Positions 16,354 to 25,870 of a stretch of 64,000 bases of DNA are shown piece by piece. The stretch's first letter is position 1. The number at the start of each line of letters is the position of its first letter. Below the pieces are notes generated by a model. The model was not told the origin of the DNA. It searched no databases and saw only the letters and a program-made list of their open reading frames with translations. This stretch comes from an uncultured Chlorobiota bacterium (GTDB taxonomy: Bacteria > Bacteroidota > Ignavibacteria > UBA10030 > UBA6906), in NCBI GenBank assembly GCA_900696645.1, contig CAADGV010000023.1:1-64000 (forward strand), read 5' to 3'. A program made the position numbers and the translations under genes.

Positions 16354-18618
16354 ATGATCGTTTCGACACTTCTGATATTGATGTTGCTTTCGCCCTCTTT
16401 CGTGACTGCACAGACACAACTCTTCAAGGCGGCAGATACGAAACATCACACACAAGTTGCCCTGATAGCTGATGTACGTTCCATTCAGCCGGGCGTCTCC
16501 TTCACGGCAGGCATATTGATGAAAATGGATGAAGGGTGGCACACGTACTGGAAAAACGGCGGTGAATCAGGGTTGCCCACCGAGATCAAGTGGGCGTTGC
16601 CTGACGGGTTTGCTGCCGGTGAGATTGAGTGGCCGTTACCACATAAGTACAACGAAAGCGGCGACGTTCTCACGTACGGCTACGCCGACGAGAATATGTT
16701 GCTGGTTCAGATTACGCCGCCGCGTTCACTGAAGAGCGGAAGTTCCGTTACGCTGAAAGCTGATGTGAGTTGGCTGGAATGTGAAAAGCTCTGCATTCCG
16801 GGTGATGCAAAAATTGAGATGACATTGCCGGTTGCGGATCGGGTGCCTGAAAAGGCACATGCTGAACTGTTCGAGAAATTCAGGTCACAAGTTCCGCAGC
16901 CATTTTCACCAGGCCCTGATCTTTCACTCAAGACTGAAACAAAGAATCGCGAGGTTGTGCTGACCCTGGAGGCTTCGGGCGGAAAATCGCTACTCGTAAA
17001 GCCCGGCGAGATTCCGGATTTCTTCCCCGAGATTGTTGATGAGCTGTCCCTCGGTAGAACGAGTGTTGTCGCAGACGGCCGTCGTGCAGTTCTTCGGATT
17101 CCGCTATCGGCCTATGAGAAGGTTGACGAAGCGTTGACACTGAAAGGCGTACTGGTGTACCAACTGCAGGGCGAGGAATTGCGCTCCGGCACTGTCGAAA
17201 TTCCGCTTCCGAAAGAATTTACCTCAACAATACCGATAGAAGGAGAATCTGGATCATCGACATTGCAGAGTGGCGGCGGCTTGTTCGATCAGACATTTAC
17301 GACAATCGAGACAGCGCAATCCGAGCAATCGTTGGTGCTATTCATTCTGTTTGCCATTATCGGTGGATTGTTGTTGAACGTGATGCCATGCGTTCTGCCG
17401 GTTATCGGCCTGAAGATTTTCGGATTAGTGAAAATGTCGGGAGACGAACCGGTACGTGTCAAGAAACTCGGATGGTTCTTCTCGTTCGGGATTCTCGGTT
17501 CATTCCTTGTTCTTGCACTTCTTGTCATTTTCCTGAAGACGGCAGGCGAGCATGTCGGGTGGGGTTTTCAGTTTCAGGAGCCTCTCTTCGTCATCGGCAT
17601 GAGCACGGTGGTTTTTGCATTCGGCCTCAGTCTGTTCGGCGTGTTTGAGATCAGCCTTCCGTTCATGCTGGCGTTCGTCGGGCTTGGCAGTGCGCTCGAG
17701 AAGCGCGACAAGGACAAAGGCTATGTTGCATCATTCTCGGAGGGAGTCTTTGCGACAGTACTTGCAACGCCTTGTACAGCTCCGTTTCTCGGTTCTGCAA
17801 TGGGATTCGCATTCTCTCAGCCTGCCTATATCATTCTGTTGTTGTTTGCCAGCGTTGCGTTCGGCATGTCGCTTCCGTATCTGATTCTCACAGCGAAGCC
17901 GAAATGGATGAGGTTCTTGCCGAAACCCGGCGAGTGGATGGTGACGGCGAAGCAATTCATGGGCTTCCTGATGATGGGGACGATGGTTTGGCTATTGCAG
18001 GTTCTCGGCTCGCAACTTGGCATGGAGGCCGTTATTTGGACGGCTGCGTTTCTCCTGTTTGTCGCGTTAGCGTGTTGGATTTTGGGGAGATTTGCGACAC
18101 TCACCGCATCACGTACCAAGTACTTCAGCTCGTGGGGAGTAGCGATTCTTCTTGTGATTGCAGGCTACAAACTGTTTATCGGTGATGTACTTGAAGCACG
18201 CGATGTTCTCGCACAATCCGATTCGTACTCAAGTACGACTTCATCGCCGCAGAACGTGGCGGGTGTTGCATGGCATCCTTTTTCCGTGGAAAGTCTTGAA
18301 TCCCACTTAAGAGATAACAAGACTGTGTTCCTTGATTTCACGGCTGAATGGTGCCTTACATGCAAAGTCAACGAGAAAACCGTTCTTGCCGACAAAGCCG
18401 TTGTAGAGCGGTTGAACGGTGACAACATTATTTCCATGAAGGCGGATTGGACAAACAGGAACGAGTCAATTACACGGCTACTTCAGAAGTTTGGCAGGTC
18501 AGGCGTTCCTCTGTACGTTATCTTTCCGGCTGGAAGACCGAATGAGCCGATTGTTCTCCCTGAGGTTATTACCACGGGAATTGTGCTCGATGCGCTGGCG
18601 AAGGCAACCGGTACGTAG
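16354..18618 (+). CDS. dsbD: DsbD/ScsB-like thiol:disulfide interchange protein
   Basis: 754 residues: signal peptide (ILMLLSPSFVTAQ), a periplasmic DsbD-N-like beta domain (~25-300), eight membrane helices (~325-610) and a C-terminal thioredoxin domain (~640-750). Redox cysteines are present in all membrane and C-terminal positions. C346 lies in NVMPCVLPVIGLKIFG and C474 in ATPCTAPFLGSAMGF, forming the membrane pair. C667-x2-C670 in AEWCLTCK forms the thioredoxin pair. The protein passes reducing equivalents from cytoplasmic thioredoxin to extracytoplasmic substrates. The N-terminal domain, rich in WHTYWKNGGESGLPT-like motifs, is closer to ScsB-type proteins than to E. coli DsbD. No clear Shine-Dalgarno sequence precedes the ATG. 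Confidence 0.92.
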   Translation: MIVSTLLILMLLSPSFVTAQTQLFKAADTKHHTQVALIADVRSIQPGVSFTAGILMKMDEGWHTYWKNGGESGLPTEIKWALPDGFAAGEIEWPLPHKYNESGDVLTYGYADENMLLVQITPPRSLKSGSSVTLKADVSWLECEKLCIPGDAKIEMTLPVADRVPEKAHAELFEKFRSQVPQPFSPGPDLSLKTETKNREVVLTLEASGGKSLLVKPGEIPDFFPEIVDELSLGRTSVVADGRRAVLRIPLSAYEKVDEALTLKGVLVYQLQGEELRSGTVEIPLPKEFTSTIPIEGESGSSTLQSGGGLFDQTFTTIETAQSEQSLVLFILFAIIGGLLLNVMPCVLPVIGLKIFGLVKMSGDEPVRVKKLGWFFSFGILGSFLVLALLVIFLKTAGEHVGWGFQFQEPLFVIGMSTVVFAFGLSLFGVFEISLPFMLAFVGLGSALEKRDKDKGYVASFSEGVFATVLATPCTAPFLGSAMGFAFSQPAYIILLLFASVAFGMSLPYLILTAKPKWMRFLPKPGEWMVTAKQFMGFLMMGTMVWLLQVLGSQLGMEAVIWTAAFLLFVALACWILGRFATLTASRTKYFSSWGVAILLVIAGYKLFIGDVLEARDVLAQSDSYSSTTSSPQNVAGVAWHPFSVESLESHLRDNKTVFLDFTAEWCLTCKVNEKTVLADKAVVERLNGDNIISMKADWTNRNESITRLLQKFGRSGVPLYVIFPAGRPNEPIVLPEVITTGIVLDALAKATGT

Positions 18619-18624
18619 CGGCGC

Positions 18625-19380
18625 TCAAGACGATTGCGCGCTTATGATTTTGCGAAGAATGGTTTTTGTGCTTTCCGGAAAATCGCTATCAACCATCCAT
18701 TGCGCGTAGTCCAATTGTGATGCCACCGACTGATTTTTGTACTTGCCGAAATTGAAAACAATCTCGCCGGCTTCATTCTTCGTCAGTTTGCGTGCGTAGT
18801 CGACGATTTCCTCGCGGCCGCAATAGTCGTGCAACTCCTCAACTGTAGCCGAACCCAAATCCTCGTAACGGTCGAGTTGCCCTTTGAAGACTTCGAACGT
18901 TGCCCGCACATCCGCTTCGGCATTGTGGGCGTTTTCAAGAATCTTCCCGCAATAGAACTTGTATGCCGCCGTCAGAGTTCTTTCCTCTTTCCGCTTGAAG
19001 ATTGTGCACACGTCGATGAGCTTAGTTCCTTCTTGCGGGAATTCGATGCCGCAACGGGCAAATTCTTCCACGAGAAACGGCACATCGAAGTAGTTTGAAT
19101 TGTAGCCGGCAATATCGCAACGGGAGAAGAAGTCGAAGAGTCCCCGTGCTATAGCCCTAAGGTGTGGCTGATCTCTGACCATGTCGTCTGTTATCCCGTG
19201 AACGGCCGAAGCCTCCCGCGGAATAGGCATGCCAGGATTGATGAGCCTCGTCCGTGACTCCTCCGACGAGTCGGGATGAATCTTCAGGACGGAGATTTGC
19301 ACGATCCTGTCAGCGACGATGTCTGTGCCCGTAGTTTCGAGATCAAAGAAGATCAAGGGGCGGGAAAGTTGGAGGTTCAT
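18625..19380 (-). CDS. DnaQ-like DEDDh 3'-5' exonuclease with ExoX-type C-terminal domain
   Basis: 251 residues from the chosen ATG. A 28-residue upstream extension is open but has no support and overlaps a promoter candidate. Exo I is FFDLETTGTD (Asp and Glu ligands), Exo II lies in the AGYNSNYFDVPFL region, and Exo III is HNAEADVRAT with the catalytic His and Asp, so it is an active DEDDh nuclease. The C-terminal ~60 residues (EIVFNFGKYKNQSVAS...YAQWMVDSDFP) match the small domain fused to ExoX-like proteins. A role in DNA repair or RNA trimming is likely; it is not the polymerase III epsilon subunit by context. Convergent with dsbD, 6 nt apart. Confidence 0.88.
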   Translation of the reverse strand: MNLQLSRPLIFFDLETTGTDIVADRIVQISVLKIHPDSSEESRTRLINPGMPIPREASAVHGITDDMVRDQPHLRAIARGLFDFFSRCDIAGYNSNYFDVPFLVEEFARCGIEFPQEGTKLIDVCTIFKRKEERTLTAAYKFYCGKILENAHNAEADVRATFEVFKGQLDRYEDLGSATVEELHDYCGREEIVDYARKLTKNEAGEIVFNFGKYKNQSVASQLDYAQWMVDSDFPESTKTILRKIISAQSS

Positions 19381-19406
19381 GAGTAGTTCGATGTTTGAGC
19401 TTTCAT

Positions 19407-19435
19407 AAAGTAGAAATTTGAAGCACGAAGAGCAA
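19407..19435 (-). promoter_or_regulatory. Promoter-like pair TTGCTC-17-TACTTT (minus strand)
   Basis: Read on the minus strand, TTGCTC (19435-19430) and TACTTT (19412-19407) are 17 nt apart and point to the exonuclease gene starting at 19380. The pair lies back to back with the pgi promoter candidate. Confidence 0.5.
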
Positions 19436-19446
19436 GGCGCCGACAG

Positions 19447-19475
19447 TTGGGTTTTCTCTCTCATCTCGTTATATT
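19447..19475 (+). promoter_or_regulatory. Promoter-like pair TTGGGT-17-TATATT
   Basis: TTGGGT (19447-19452) and TATATT (19470-19475) end 47 nt before the pgi start. Divergent from the exonuclease promoter, only 11 nt away. Confidence 0.55.
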
Positions 19476-19492
19476 CACTTCACCACTACTGA

Positions 19493-21178
<1,686 letters not shown>

Positions 21179-21210
21179 CAATGTCATAAACGGCATAGAA
21201 CCGGAAACAC

Positions 21211-21238
21211 AAGAGCCGAATCGAAGGATTCGGCTCTT
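21211..21238. terminator. Bidirectional terminator between pgi and the symporter operon
   Basis: A perfect 12-bp stem AAGAGCCGAATC (21211-21222) / GATTCGGCTCTT (21227-21238) with a GAAG tetraloop sits 32 nt after pgi. It is also 28 nt beyond the stop of the convergent minus-strand small gene. Confidence 0.85.
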
Positions 21239-21266
21239 GCATTTGAGTGTGTTGGTGAGCTTCAGA

Positions 21267-21386
21267 CTATTGTGTATCGTCATCCGGTTTGCGCGGTGTT
21301 CGCAACATCTTCATGAAGAAATATCCTGTGAGTGCTACAATGATACTCATGGTAGTTACCATCGTTCCGATTGCAAGTGTTGTCAT
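21267..21386 (-). CDS. MetS-like small subunit of NSS-family transporter, 39 aa
   Basis: A 39-residue protein with one hydrophobic helix (TMVTTMSIIVALTGYFFMKM) and a short charged cytoplasmic tail (RTPRKPDDDTQ). GGGGAG lies 7 nt upstream of its ATG. The ATG overlaps the stop of the symporter gene (ATGA), so the two are translationally coupled. Small single-helix proteins of this size directly after a bacterial neurotransmitter:sodium symporter gene match MetS, the accessory subunit of the methionine/alanine importer MetPS. Assignment rests on size, topology and position rather than residue conservation. It lies below common ORF-length cut-offs and is easily missed. Confidence 0.78.
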   Translation of the reverse strand: MTTLAIGTMVTTMSIIVALTGYFFMKMLRTPRKPDDDTQ

Positions 21387-23053
21387 GATAATCTCCCCGT
21401 TGCTGTTCGACGTTTGTATGCAAGATAAACAAGATAGGCGATTCCGACGAATACTGTCGTCAAAAGGATGCGTGCACCGATAATGTATGTGAGGCGTGTT
21501 TCGAGTTCCGCCTTTACCGCCGGATCGGTTGCCGCTGCAATTTGTTCACGCAAACCGCTGTTAAAAAGCTGCCGGATGATCGAGCCGTTGTCGAGCGGCC
21601 ATCCGTTTCCACTGGTGAGGCTGGCGATTGCACCCGTCCAATCTCCACCAAGGGGGGAGAAGATTGAGCCTATGAAGACAAACAAGAGAAAGAACGGCGT
21701 CACCCATTTGATAATGAACTTGTAAATGTCCGGCACCTTCATGTCTGCGCCGCTGGTGATCTCCCGCCAGCCTTTATCCATCCCGAAAATCCACGCAAAC
21801 AGGATTGACTCCGCGAGAGCAAACACGACAAGTGAAACGGTTCCTGCCCAGTAGTCATACTCATCGAACACGCCATAACTGTAAAAGAGCACGGTAGGGA
21901 CGCCGAGGATTAGTGTAATCGTACCAAATGACCAAGCGGACTTTCGCCTGCTCCATCCGAATTCATCCTGCATGAATCCCATCCACGGCGTTCCCATAGC
22001 AAGGGAGGAGGTAATGCCTGCAAAAAACAAGAGTCCGAACCAGAACAACCCCGCCATTGTAGCAAGGAATGGCCCCCAATTCTCGAAGAGGAACGGCATT
22101 GTCTGAAACGCCATACCGAATCCTGCATTTTCCTTCACCCAATCAAGTCCGAGATAACCTGCGGCGATGGGGATAACGATCAAGCTGCCCAAACAGACTT
22201 CTACAAATTCGTTCATCCATCCTGCTGACATTGCATTGAGGGCAATATCATCCTTTGCCTTGACGTAGGCCGCGTAGCAGTGGATTGTTCCCATACCGAC
22301 CGAGAGCGTAAAGAAAATCTGCCCGGCAGCAGCAAGCCAGACCTTCGGGTTGCTGAGTGAATCAAATTGCGGATTCCACAAGAAATCGATGCCGGCCCAG
22401 GCGCTTGCATCGGGATGATCGGGTGTAGCGCCCGATGTACCCAACGTGAGGCCTCTGATTGCAAGGAAGAAGCCGAAGAGAATGAGCAAGGGCATTCCTA
22501 TTTTTGCTGCCCGCTCCACGCCGCCGCTGAGTCCGTGAGAGAGTATCCACGTGTTGAGCAACAAGCAGAGGATGTAGAAAAACACTGCTTCAAACGGTAT
22601 TCCGGTGTACGACTGGTTAACGTCAAGGTAGTTCACAAAGAACTGGGCAACTTCTGTTTGCGTGAGGCCGCTGAACGAGCGCATGATTGAATGGTAGACG
22701 TACGACATCGTCCACGATTCGATGTAGCAGTAATAGGCCGCAACCGCCAGATTCGTCCAGATGCCGAACACACCGAAGTACTTGAACCATCGGGCCTTCG
22801 TCATGCTGTCGAGAATGTAAGGTGTTGAGTGGTTTCCCTGCTTTCCTCCGAATCGTCCCATCGACCACTCAATCCACAGAAGAGGAATGCCCATGACGAG
22901 AAATGAAACGAGGTAGGGGATGATAAAAGCCCCGCCTCCGTTGTTCACGGCCTGTACGGGAAACCGGAGAAAGTTGCCGAGGCCGACCGCGTTGCCGGCC
23001 ATTGCCAGCACCAACCCGACACGCGAGCCCCACCGTTCATTGTTTGACGACAT
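21383..23053 (-). CDS. Sodium-dependent amino-acid symporter (NSS family, MetP-like)
   Basis: 556 residues with about twelve membrane helices. The first helix holds GLVLAMAGNAVGLGNFLRFP, the unwound sodium/substrate-binding segment of LeuT-fold NSS transporters, followed by NNGGGAFIIPYLVSFL. Later segments include GQIFFTLSVGMGTIHCYAAY (helix 6) and FFAGITSSLAMGTPWMGF (helix 8). It imports amino acids with sodium. The overlapping MetS-like small gene suggests a methionine/alanine-type system, but the substrate is inference. AAAGG precedes the ATG. The 210 nt upstream separate it from divergent pfkA and hold no clear promoter for this strand. Confidence 0.92.
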   Translation of the reverse strand: MSSNNERWGSRVGLVLAMAGNAVGLGNFLRFPVQAVNNGGGAFIIPYLVSFLVMGIPLLWIEWSMGRFGGKQGNHSTPYILDSMTKARWFKYFGVFGIWTNLAVAAYYCYIESWTMSYVYHSIMRSFSGLTQTEVAQFFVNYLDVNQSYTGIPFEAVFFYILCLLLNTWILSHGLSGGVERAAKIGMPLLILFGFFLAIRGLTLGTSGATPDHPDASAWAGIDFLWNPQFDSLSNPKVWLAAAGQIFFTLSVGMGTIHCYAAYVKAKDDIALNAMSAGWMNEFVEVCLGSLIVIPIAAGYLGLDWVKENAGFGMAFQTMPFLFENWGPFLATMAGLFWFGLLFFAGITSSLAMGTPWMGFMQDEFGWSRRKSAWSFGTITLILGVPTVLFYSYGVFDEYDYWAGTVSLVVFALAESILFAWIFGMDKGWREITSGADMKVPDIYKFIIKWVTPFFLLFVFIGSIFSPLGGDWTGAIASLTSGNGWPLDNGSIIRQLFNSGLREQIAAATDPAVKAELETRLTYIIGARILLTTVFVGIAYLVYLAYKRRTATGRLS

Positions 23054-23222
23054 AGAAACCTTTCAGTGTTAATGAATAAGGTTTGCGTTCTGCCGGAAGC
23101 AGGGTAGAAGAAGCAGCGACCGGAAGGATGGTGTTGATCGCCTGATGAACATAGCGATATTGATGTGAAGATTCAAGATTGTGAGGGAAATTCTTTGCAT
23201 TTCAAAAGGTTGTTGAATAGAT

Positions 23223-23250
23223 TTGAAACCGAATTTGTGAATGTTAGCTT
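23223..23250 (+). promoter_or_regulatory. Promoter-like pair TTGAAA-16-TAGCTT
   Basis: TTGAAA (23223-23228) and TAGCTT (23245-23250) end only 13 nt before the pfkA ATG. A transcript starting about 7 nt later would have almost no leader. Confidence 0.4.
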
Positions 23251-23263
23251 TAGCACAAACTAT

Positions 23264-24229
23264 ATGAAGAAAATTGGAGTGTTTACGAGCGGCGGTGATG
23301 CCCCGGGCATGAATGCCTGTGTCCGCGCCGTTGTCCGCGGTGCGATTTACAACGGGCTGGAAGTTGTAGGCATTCAATACGGGTATGAAGGGATGATTGA
23401 GGGGAGATTTGTTGACCTTCAGGCGCGTTCGGTTTCAAACATCATTCAACGCGGCGGAACAATTCTTCGGACTGCACGCTCGGAGCAGTTTCGCACACCG
23501 GAAGGCCGTGCCCGGGCAGCAGGAAACCTGAAGGATGCCGATATTGACGGCTTGGTTGCAATTGGTGGCGATGGAACCTTCCAAGGAGCGACGAGGTTAG
23601 CCGAGGAACACAACGTGGCGATTATCGGAGTGCCGGGCACAATCGACAACGATCTCTTTGGAACAGACTATACCATCGGGTATGATACGGCAGTAAATAC
23701 TGCCGTGGAGGCGATAGACAAGATTCGTGATACCGCCGCGTCGCATGATCGGCTTTTTTATGTTGAAGTCATGGGTCGGGATTCCGGATTTATTGCGCTT
23801 GACGTAGGAATTACATCCGGTTCAGAACACATCGCAGTACCCGAAACGCAAACCAATATTTCGGAATTGGAAGAGGCACTTGCTGGTTCAAAACGCCACA
23901 AAAGCAGCGCGATAATCATTGTCGCCGAAGGGGAAGAATCAGGTGGCGCCCTCAGCCTTGCAGAAAGAATCAAGGATGCCGCGGGGTACGATTACAGGAT
24001 TTGCGTACTGGGGCATATCCAACGGGGAGGAACCCCGACCGCCCGCGATCGGTTGCTTGCGAGCCGGCTTGGCGTGGCTGCGGTCGACGCCCTGCTTGAA
24101 GGTCAAAGTGGAGTAATGGTGGGTGAAATTCACGGGAAAATCTCATTTACACCGCTCAAAGAAACGTGGACAAAACGCAAGTCGATAGACAAAGATCTAT
24201 GGCGACTTGCTTCCATCCTCTCGACCTGA
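23264..24229 (+). CDS. pfkA: ATP-dependent 6-phosphofructokinase
   Basis: 321 residues from the ATG that gives MKKIGVFTSGGDAPGMNACV, the standard N-terminus of bacterial PfkA. An upstream extension of 33 codons is open but unlike the family. Motifs: IGGDGTFQGA for the ATP phosphates, GVPGTIDNDLFGTDYTIG with the catalytic Asp, EVMGRDSGFIAL for fructose-6-phosphate, and LGHIQRGGTPTARDR with the effector/substrate arginines. Gly in GGDG with the adjacent D/T pattern indicates ATP rather than pyrophosphate use. It catalyses the committed step of glycolysis. No Shine-Dalgarno sequence is visible, consistent with a very short or absent leader. Confidence 0.96.
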   Translation: MKKIGVFTSGGDAPGMNACVRAVVRGAIYNGLEVVGIQYGYEGMIEGRFVDLQARSVSNIIQRGGTILRTARSEQFRTPEGRARAAGNLKDADIDGLVAIGGDGTFQGATRLAEEHNVAIIGVPGTIDNDLFGTDYTIGYDTAVNTAVEAIDKIRDTAASHDRLFYVEVMGRDSGFIALDVGITSGSEHIAVPETQTNISELEEALAGSKRHKSSAIIIVAEGEESGGALSLAERIKDAAGYDYRICVLGHIQRGGTPTARDRLLASRLGVAAVDALLEGQSGVMVGEIHGKISFTPLKETWTKRKSIDKDLWRLASILST

Positions 24230-24269
24230 AACGGTTATTCAAAGGGATTCTCAATGAGTGCGAGACATG

Positions 24270-24300
24270 GGTGATTCGTTGCGAATCGCCTTTGCTATTT
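24270..24300 (+). terminator. Terminator after pfkA
   Basis: GGTGATTCG (24270-24278) pairs with CGAATCGCC (24282-24290, one G-U pair) around a TTG loop and is followed by TTTGCTATTT. Confidence 0.65.
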
Positions 24301-24313
24301 GTGATATAAAACT

Positions 24314-24342
24314 TTGCCTCACAGACAGCAGTTTGTTATATT
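24314..24342 (+). promoter_or_regulatory. Promoter-like pair TTGCCT-17-TATATT for carB genes
   Basis: TTGCCT (24314-24319) and TATATT (24337-24342, extended to TATATTTG) lie between the pfkA terminator and the carB start at 24374. Confidence 0.6.
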
Positions 24343-24373
24343 TGAATCCACACGATTCTGGGGACTTGTTCTT

Positions 24374-25852
24374 TTGCCAAAACGAACTGATCTTAATTCC
24401 ATCCTGATCATAGGTGCGGGGCCTATTGTCATTGGGCAAGCTTGCGAATTTGACTATTCTGGAACGCAAGCCTGCAAAGTGTTGCGTGAAGAGGGCTACC
24501 GCATTATCCTCATCAACAGCAATCCGGCGACTATTATGACAGACCCGGATATGGCTGACCGAACCTACATTGAACCCATCACTCCTGCTTTTGTTGAAAA
24601 GATTATCGAGCGGGAACATCCTGACGCAATCCTGCCCACAATGGGAGGGCAAACTGCCCTCAATACTGCTGTTGCTCTTGCAAAAAGCGGTGTACTGGCG
24701 CGACATAATGTTGAACTCATCGGGGCAAAGCTTGAAGCCATTGAAAAAGCGGAGGATCGCGAGCTGTTCAAAAAAACCATGGATGAAGTGGGAATAGAAA
24801 CCCCGCGTGGAGGTTTTGTCCGTTCAATCGAAGAAGGGTTGAAGCTCGCCAGTTGGATCAACTTCCCTATTATCATCCGGCCTTCATTTACACTCGGGGG
24901 TTCCGGAGGCGGCATTGCGGAGAATGGCGATGAGTTCATCGAGAAGCTTGAACATGGACTTGAAGCTAGCCCGATTCACGAAGTACTGCTCGAAGAGTCC
25001 ATCCTCGGGTGGAAAGAGTACGAACTTGAAGTAATGCGGGACCTGAAAGACAATGTGGTTATCATCTGTTCGATTGAGAATTTCGATCCGATGGGTGTGC
25101 ACACCGGCGATTCGATTACATGTGCGCCCCAACAGACTTTGACAGACAAGGAATACGAAGCGATGCGCGATGATGCTCTCACGATCATTCGTGCCATCGG
25201 AGTCGAAACGGGCGGATCGAATATTCAATTTGCCGTTAACCCGCAAACAGGCCGCCGTCTTGTTATCGAAATGAATCCTCGTGTCTCGCGCTCATCAGCT
25301 CTTGCTTCAAAAGCCACGGGTTTCCCTATTGCAAAGATTGCCGCAAAGCTGGCAGTCGGCTATACGCTTGATGAAATCCCCAACGACATTACCAAACTCA
25401 CGCCGGCCTCGTTTGAGCCGACAATTGATTACACTGTCGTGAAAATTCCGCGTTGGGATTTTGAGAAGTTCAAGGGCGTGGACAGCGCGCTCGGGATTCA
25501 AATGAAATCCGTCGGCGAAGCGATGGCCTTCGGACGAACGTTCAAGGAAGCCCTGCAAAAAGCCCTCCGCTCCCTTGAGCAGGGACGCTTCGGACTTGGT
25601 TCCGACGGCAAGGATTCCTTCGACCCGGCACTTCTCTCTCTCGAAGAAAAAGAAGAGTGGAAACAGAAAATCAAAAAACAACTCTCACGATCCAGACCCG
25701 AAAATATCTTTTATCTCCGGTACGGCTTTTTGCTTGGAATGTCAATTGAGGAGTTGTTCGCGATTACCAAGATTGATCCCTGGTTCCTTTTCAATATTAA
25801 ACAGATTGTCGACATGGAAGAAGAATTGAAGGGATATTCGATTGAAGCGTGA
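24374..25852 (+). CDS. carB: Carbamoyl-phosphate synthase large subunit, N-terminal half (separate ORF)
   Basis: 492 residues starting at a TTG that yields (M)[20 protein letters not shown], the canonical CarB N-terminus; the ATG 20 codons upstream overlaps the promoter. It contains the carboxyphosphate ATP-grasp domain with [40 protein letters not shown] and [17 protein letters not shown]. The start of the oligomerisation domain (to ~residue 490) is also present. CarB is normally ~1070 residues. Here the frame ends at a TGA, and the second half begins six codons later in the same frame. This half makes carboxyphosphate from bicarbonate and ATP. Separate CarB halves are known in some archaea and thermophiles, so the pair is probably functional. 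Confidence 0.93.
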   Translation: MPKRTDLNSILIIGAGPIVIGQACEFDYSGTQACKVLREEGYRIILINSNPATIMTDPDMADRTYIEPITPAFVEKIIEREHPDAILPTMGGQTALNTAVALAKSGVLARHNVELIGAKLEAIEKAEDRELFKKTMDEVGIETPRGGFVRSIEEGLKLASWINFPIIIRPSFTLGGSGGGIAENGDEFIEKLEHGLEASPIHEVLLEESILGWKEYELEVMRDLKDNVVIICSIENFDPMGVHTGDSITCAPQQTLTDKEYEAMRDDALTIIRAIGVETGGSNIQFAVNPQTGRRLVIEMNPRVSRSSALASKATGFPIAKIAAKLAVGYTLDEIPNDITKLTPASFEPTIDYTVVKIPRWDFEKFKGVDSALGIQMKSVGEAMAFGRTFKEALQKALRSLEQGRFGLGSDGKDSFDPALLSLEEKEEWKQKIKKQLSRSRPENIFYLRYGFLLGMSIEELFAITKIDPWFLFNIKQIVDMEEELKGYSIEA

Positions 25853-25870
25853 AGCGATAGACAGACGACA

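Noticed and set aside
24245-24706. Minus-strand frame opposite the carB start
   Set aside because: It is an antisense shadow of a conserved gene, with no independent promoter or ribosome site.
25850-25852. Selenocysteine or recoded TGA inside carB
   Set aside because: I see no SECIS-like hairpin directly after the TGA, and the second half has its own GTG start. Splitting or reinitiation is simpler.
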